Assembly: GCA_031549165.1 (NCBI GenBank)
Contig: JAVBQE010000148.1
Span: 1-8,609, forward strand
Length of the DNA stretch: 8,609 nt
DNA from: Parelusimicrobium sp031549165
GTDB lineage: Bacteria; Elusimicrobiota; Elusimicrobia; Elusimicrobiales; Elusimicrobiaceae
Direction: 5' to 3'
The notes under the pieces were generated by a model. It saw only the letters and a list, made by a program, of their open reading frames with translations, searched no databases and was not told where the DNA came from. Below are positions 6,259 to 8,609 of the stretch, in pieces. The stretch's first letter is position 1; the number at the start of each line of letters is the position of its first letter. Both the position numbers and the translations under genes were made by a program.

Positions 6259-6801
6259 ATGCCAAAGAGAGCATTTACATTAATAGAACTTCTTGTTGTG
6301 GTACTTGTGATAGCCATTTTAGCGGCTATCGGTCTGCCGATGTTTTTCAGCTCTTTAGACGACGCTAAAAACAGAGAAGGCATGACAATGCTTACGCATT
6401 TAGGCGAGGCGTATTCAACATTTAGAAGAGATTACAGAAACTCTTTCATAGCCTCCGACACAGCATTAACGAATGAAGACTTTGAAGCTACACCTACGGC
6501 GGCAGCCTGTGATGCCACTCCTGCAACCAGGGCCGAAATAACTAATTTGATAACAAAACAAATGGGCGCCGCTACATTAAGAAACTGTGGTTATATTGAG
6601 CCGCTTAAGGTGGAGGGTTCCTCCTATTCCTTTTATTTTTGTGACCCTAATTCCACCACTTCCTCAGGTACTTGCTGTAAAGGCGCGCGAGACCGTTTAG
6701 CGGCAATGCAGGGCACAGCGGCCACAGGGGCCAGATTTACGGCAAAATATTGCGCAGTATATACAACAGCCGGCGAGATCCAAACGAGAGTTTTGCCTTA
6801 G
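6259..6801 (+). CDS. Type IV prepilin-like protein, PilE-like paralog 3 with Ala at the -1 cleavage position
   Basis: This 180-residue protein starts MPKRAFTLIELLVVVLVIAI. The hydrophobic helix, Phe6 at +1, Glu10 at +5 and Pro27 at mature position 22 are all typical. The residue before the cleavage site is Ala5 instead of Gly, which is unusual because prepilin peptidases strongly prefer Gly there. Six cysteines lie at 84, 110, 128, 139, 140 and 165, and the C-X10-CC segment has the same spacing as in paralog 1. The start lies one base after the preceding stop; the nearest purine-rich site, GGAGG at 6243-6247, is 11 bases upstream, so translational coupling is likely. The intact frame and shared cysteine layout argue against a decaying gene. 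Confidence 0.83.
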   Translation: MPKRAFTLIELLVVVLVIAILAAIGLPMFFSSLDDAKNREGMTMLTHLGEAYSTFRRDYRNSFIASDTALTNEDFEATPTAAACDATPATRAEITNLITKQMGAATLRNCGYIEPLKVEGSSYSFYFCDPNSTTSSGTCCKGARDRLAAMQGTAATGARFTAKYCAVYTTAGEIQTRVLP

Positions 6802-6805
6802 AGGG
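6801..6805 (+). promoter_or_regulatory. Ribosome site GAGGG overlapping a stop codon, fixing the start of the fourth prepilin gene
   Basis: GAGGG starts on the last base of the third pilin stop codon and lies four bases before the ATG at 6810. A longer in-frame option from a TTG at 6750 overlaps the previous gene and would put a 20-residue charged extension before the prepilin leader, so it is rejected. Confidence 0.7.
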
Positions 6806-6809
6806 TATT

Positions 6810-7178
6810 ATGATAAAAAACAATAAAGGTTTTACTATTGCTGAAGGGTTGGTCGCCATGGTGCTTTTGGCCATAGTTACGGTAGGTATATTTTCCGCGG
6901 TGCTTTCTTCCGTGCGCGCCACAAAGGCGCCGGACGTTAAGGAAGATCTGGCCTTTGCCGTATCCGCCGCCAACGCGCAGATCAAGAGGGCATGGGGCAA
7001 CGCCGGGTCAGCGCAGAACACATTGATTTGCGGGAGCGTTTTTAATGCTAACGGGGGAGACTTGTCTTGTTTTCTGCCGACCTCCTGCTCTATACAGGCA
7101 GGCAGTACGATGACCTATACTTACACAACCGCTACCCGCGCTATAGACATTAATTTAGACTGTAGAAGAAGGCAATAG
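6810..7178 (+). CDS. Minor prepilin, PilV/GspI-like
   Basis: The 122-residue product begins MIKNNKGFTIAEGLVAMVLL. The prepilin peptidase site is Gly7|Phe8 and Glu12 is at +5. The GFTIAEGLVAM form, where Ala replaces Ile before Glu, is closer to minor pilins of the PilV/GspI group than to major pilins. The helix spans about residues 8-32. The globular domain is small, with four cysteines at 74, 87, 93 and 118, and ends in basic residues (CRRRQ). It lies eight bases after the third pilin gene and before two further minor-pilin-like genes, so it is probably part of a tip or initiation complex. The subclass is assigned mainly from N-terminal form and gene order; short length is consistent with GspI. 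Confidence 0.72.
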   Translation: MIKNNKGFTIAEGLVAMVLLAIVTVGIFSAVLSSVRATKAPDVKEDLAFAVSAANAQIKRAWGNAGSAQNTLICGSVFNANGGDLSCFLPTSCSIQAGSTMTYTYTTATRAIDINLDCRRRQ

Positions 7179-7181
7179 GGG
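7177..7181 (+). promoter_or_regulatory. Ribosome site AGGGG deciding the start of the fifth prepilin gene
   Basis: AGGGG abuts the ATG at 7182 directly, leaving no spacer, but lies six bases before the second in-frame ATG at 7188. The second is therefore the better start. The site overlaps the stop codon of the preceding gene, as expected in a coupled operon. Confidence 0.6.
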
Positions 7182-7187
7182 ATGTTT

Positions 7188-7931
7188 ATGAATAAAAATT
7201 TAAAATTAAATTCCAAAGGTTTTACGTTTGCAGAGGTGTTGGTGTCCGTTATTATCACCATGATAGTTATGTTGGCGTTAGTGGGCCTCTGGGTGTCCAG
7301 CGCAAATTTTGCAAGCTCCGGCATGCAGGAAACCACTTCTAAGAACACTACGTCCAACGCTATTAACATGATGCAGCGTGACCTTATGCAGTCCACCGCT
7401 GTAGTGGTAAAGAACCCTGGTTATACGGCTAACCTTACAAACGGTTTTTACCCGCTTATTTTTATTTCAGACGCCCGCGCGCCTTTCCACCCGAACAATC
7501 TAAGCACTACAAGCGCCAATACGGGCATACTTGTTGCCTACTGCCTTGAGATGGACGCGCCTGTCGTTAACGGCGTCACCACAACAAGGTGGAGCATAGT
7601 AAGGAATGAAATTGCCAACATCGCGGCTAACACTATGCAGGGGCTCATTGCTGCGCCGCGCACTAATGCTACAGTGCTCTCCTATTGTAACGGCACGGCA
7701 GGCACAAGCACAAGGGTTGTATCTAATATTTTAGTGCAACAGGGCGCTGAGGATGCGGACTTTGTGCGCAACAGGCCTTTATTTTACAGCCTTGATTCCG
7801 GCCTCAGCAATGTGGTGCAAGTTCGTCTGCCTTCAAGAATAACGGCGGGGGACAGAACAATAAATATTCTTAACGAAAAAATGATACCTGTTCCGGGCGC
7901 GCTGGTTTTCCAGAATGCAAGTTTACAGTAA
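7188..7931 (+). CDS. Minor prepilin, PilW/GspJ-like
   Basis: From the preferred ATG this is a 247-residue protein. Leader MNKNLKLNSKG is followed by FTFAEVLVSVIITMIVMLAL, with cleavage after Gly11, Phe12 at +1 and Glu16 at +5. It is the longest of the six prepilins, as PilW/GspJ proteins usually are relative to GspI. The segment after the helix, with NAINMMQRDLMQSTAVVVKN at 57-76, resembles the amphipathic helix after the anchor in GspJ/PilW, which typically has a similar M..DL..A pattern. There are only two cysteines, at 119 and 167. An alternative start two residues upstream, at 7182, is possible. The order PilV/GspI-like, PilW/GspJ-like, PilX/GspK-like supports the assignment. Confidence 0.75.
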   Translation: MNKNLKLNSKGFTFAEVLVSVIITMIVMLALVGLWVSSANFASSGMQETTSKNTTSNAINMMQRDLMQSTAVVVKNPGYTANLTNGFYPLIFISDARAPFHPNNLSTTSANTGILVAYCLEMDAPVVNGVTTTRWSIVRNEIANIAANTMQGLIAAPRTNATVLSYCNGTAGTSTRVVSNILVQQGAEDADFVRNRPLFYSLDSGLSNVVQVRLPSRITAGDRTINILNEKMIPVPGALVFQNASLQ

Positions 7932-7944
7932 TTAAGGGGACAAT

Positions 7945-8421
7945 ATGTTAAATATTTTAAAATCAAAAAAAGGCTCGGCTCTCTTGCAGGTTTTGGTAGT
8001 GTCAATTATTATTGCCACTATTGCGGTGTTTATGTTACGCATAGCTTTGGCGCGCAGCTCCACCGTAGCGCGCGGCACGGCGTTAATAACAGCACGCGCA
8101 GCAGTGGAAGACTGCCAGCAGGAAGTTAACGAAGCGATTACATGTTTTGATAATAATCCGTCTAACCAGTATGCGCTTGACACCAGCACATGTAATGCTC
8201 TAAGGGCGCGCACCCAGGCCATTTTTACCGTCGGTCTTGTAGATAACGAGGGGGACCTTATGCAAAACAGGCCCTTAGGCACCTACAGATGTGACGCTAA
8301 CAGCAGGCAGGACCATGCGGGCGCCGCGGTACAGGTGCTTGTGGGCACTAATGGTACCGCCTCTCCTAATACCCAGCTTATTTTTCAGGCGGACCCTGTA
8401 CGTATAGAACAAGCGATGTAG
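7945..8421 (+). CDS. Minor prepilin-like protein, PilX/GspK-like, lacking Glu at +5
   Basis: This 158-residue protein begins MLNILKSKKGSALLQVLVVS and has a hydrophobic helix at about 11-34. A prepilin-type site after Gly10 would make Ser11 the +1 residue and place Gln15 at +5, where other pilins have Glu. From the literature, GspK also lacks Glu5, and it caps the pseudopilus tip with GspI and GspJ. The length is far below full GspK (roughly 300 residues) and closer to PilX. Four cysteines lie at 57, 67, 83 and 116. AAGGGG lies five bases before the ATG and the gene starts 13 bases after the preceding stop. It is the last gene before the terminator. The N-terminus and context support a tip pilin; the exact family is inferred. 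Confidence 0.68.
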   Translation: MLNILKSKKGSALLQVLVVSIIIATIAVFMLRIALARSSTVARGTALITARAAVEDCQQEVNEAITCFDNNPSNQYALDTSTCNALRARTQAIFTVGLVDNEGDLMQNRPLGTYRCDANSRQDHAGAAVQVLVGTNGTASPNTQLIFQADPVRIEQAM

Positions 8422-8434
8422 TTTAACTTAATTT

Positions 8435-8463
8435 AAGCCGCCCCGGCGGGGGCGGCTTTTTTT
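8435..8463 (+). terminator. Strong rho-independent terminator ending the pilus operon
   Basis: The eight-base all-GC stem GCCGCCCC / GGGGCGGC has a GGCG loop, is extended by A-T pairs on both sides, and is followed at once by seven T residues (8457-8463). It begins 14 bases after the stop of the last minor pilin gene. This is the only hairpin in the window with the full stem plus T-run form. Confidence 0.93.
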
Positions 8464-8476
8464 ATCTGGAAATTTG

Positions 8477-8609
8477 ATGAAGAAATTATTACTTTTTATT
8501 TTTGTTTTTTCTTCTCTTATCCTCCCGGCGCAGGAAGAGGGGGCCGCGTCGCGCGCACGCCCGAAGGCCGCTGCACAGCCAGACGTATTGCTGGAGGAAG
8601 TGCACTTTG
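8477..8609 (+). CDS. Exported protein of unknown function, N-terminus only (cut by right edge)
   Basis: An open frame of 44 codons runs from ATG at 8477 to the window end. The N-terminus MKKLLLFIFVFSSLILPAQE is a clear Sec signal peptide, with likely cleavage around LPA|Q or PAQ|E. There is no lipobox cysteine, so it should be periplasmic, outer-membrane or secreted. The mature start is rich in Ala, Arg, Glu and Pro and carries no recognisable motif. TGGA at 8467-8470 is a modest ribosome site. The gene begins only 13 bases after the terminator T run. A pilus-related function such as a PilY1-like or outer-membrane protein is possible from context but not shown. Confidence 0.7.
   Translation, partial: MKKLLLFIFVFSSLILPAQEEGAASRARPKAAAQPDVLLEEVHF

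Noticed and set aside
5118..6801. Silent pilin cassettes or pseudogenes among the three class A pilins
   Set aside because: Each has its own start codon, full frame, complete N-terminal helix and stop, so all look expressed rather than silent copies.
6750..6809. TTG start extending the fourth prepilin by 20 residues
   Set aside because: It overlaps the third pilin gene and would place a charged stretch before the prepilin leader; the ATG at 6810 has a good ribosome site.
1..8609. CRISPR array, tRNA, rRNA, insertion sequence or prophage attachment site
   Set aside because: No regularly spaced repeats, RNA gene folds, transposase motifs or terminal inverted repeats were seen on either strand.

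Overview
The window reads as one continuous plus-strand cluster for a type IV pilus (T4P) or closely related type II secretion (T2SS) machine. It is bounded on the right by a strong intrinsic terminator at 8435-8463. The layout fits an uncultured or gut-type Gram-negative bacterium. The outer-membrane secretin implies two membranes. The run of near-identical PilE-like prepilins with conserved cysteines resembles, from general knowledge, pilin-rich members of the Elusimicrobiota. That taxonomic guess is an inference with modest confidence; base composition is roughly balanced and no rRNA or marker gene is present.

Left part (1-1971): the 3' end of a coiled-coil protein with a small C-terminal beta domain of the PilP/GspB/GspC kind, probably the end of a pilMNOP-type block to the left. 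After a 128-base spacer comes a 505-residue secretin (PilQ/GspD-like), whose start is fixed by a perfect AGGAGG. Middle part (2036-5031): the assembly ATPase (PilB/GspE-like) and the inner-membrane platform protein (PilC/GspF-like). Each junction in this part carries an inverted repeat: 1978-2005, 3772-3791 and 5029-5059.

Right part (5118-8421): six tightly packed genes with prepilin-type N-termini. The first three (199, 176 and 180 aa) are FTLIE-type class A pilin paralogs that share an exact 20-base sequence over the processing site. The last three look like an initiation/tip set in the order PilV/GspI-like, PilW/GspJ-like and PilX/GspK-like; the last lacks Glu at +5, as GspK does. After the terminator, a new gene with a clear signal peptide begins and runs off the right edge.

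Working together, the secretin forms the outer-membrane channel, the partial PilP-like protein probably couples it to the inner membrane, the ATPase and platform protein extract processed pilins from the inner membrane, and the minor pilins probably prime and cap the filament. No prepilin peptidase, retraction ATPase (PilT), PilM/N/O, tRNA, rRNA, CRISPR array or insertion sequence is visible. No gene-free stretch exceeds 300 bases.
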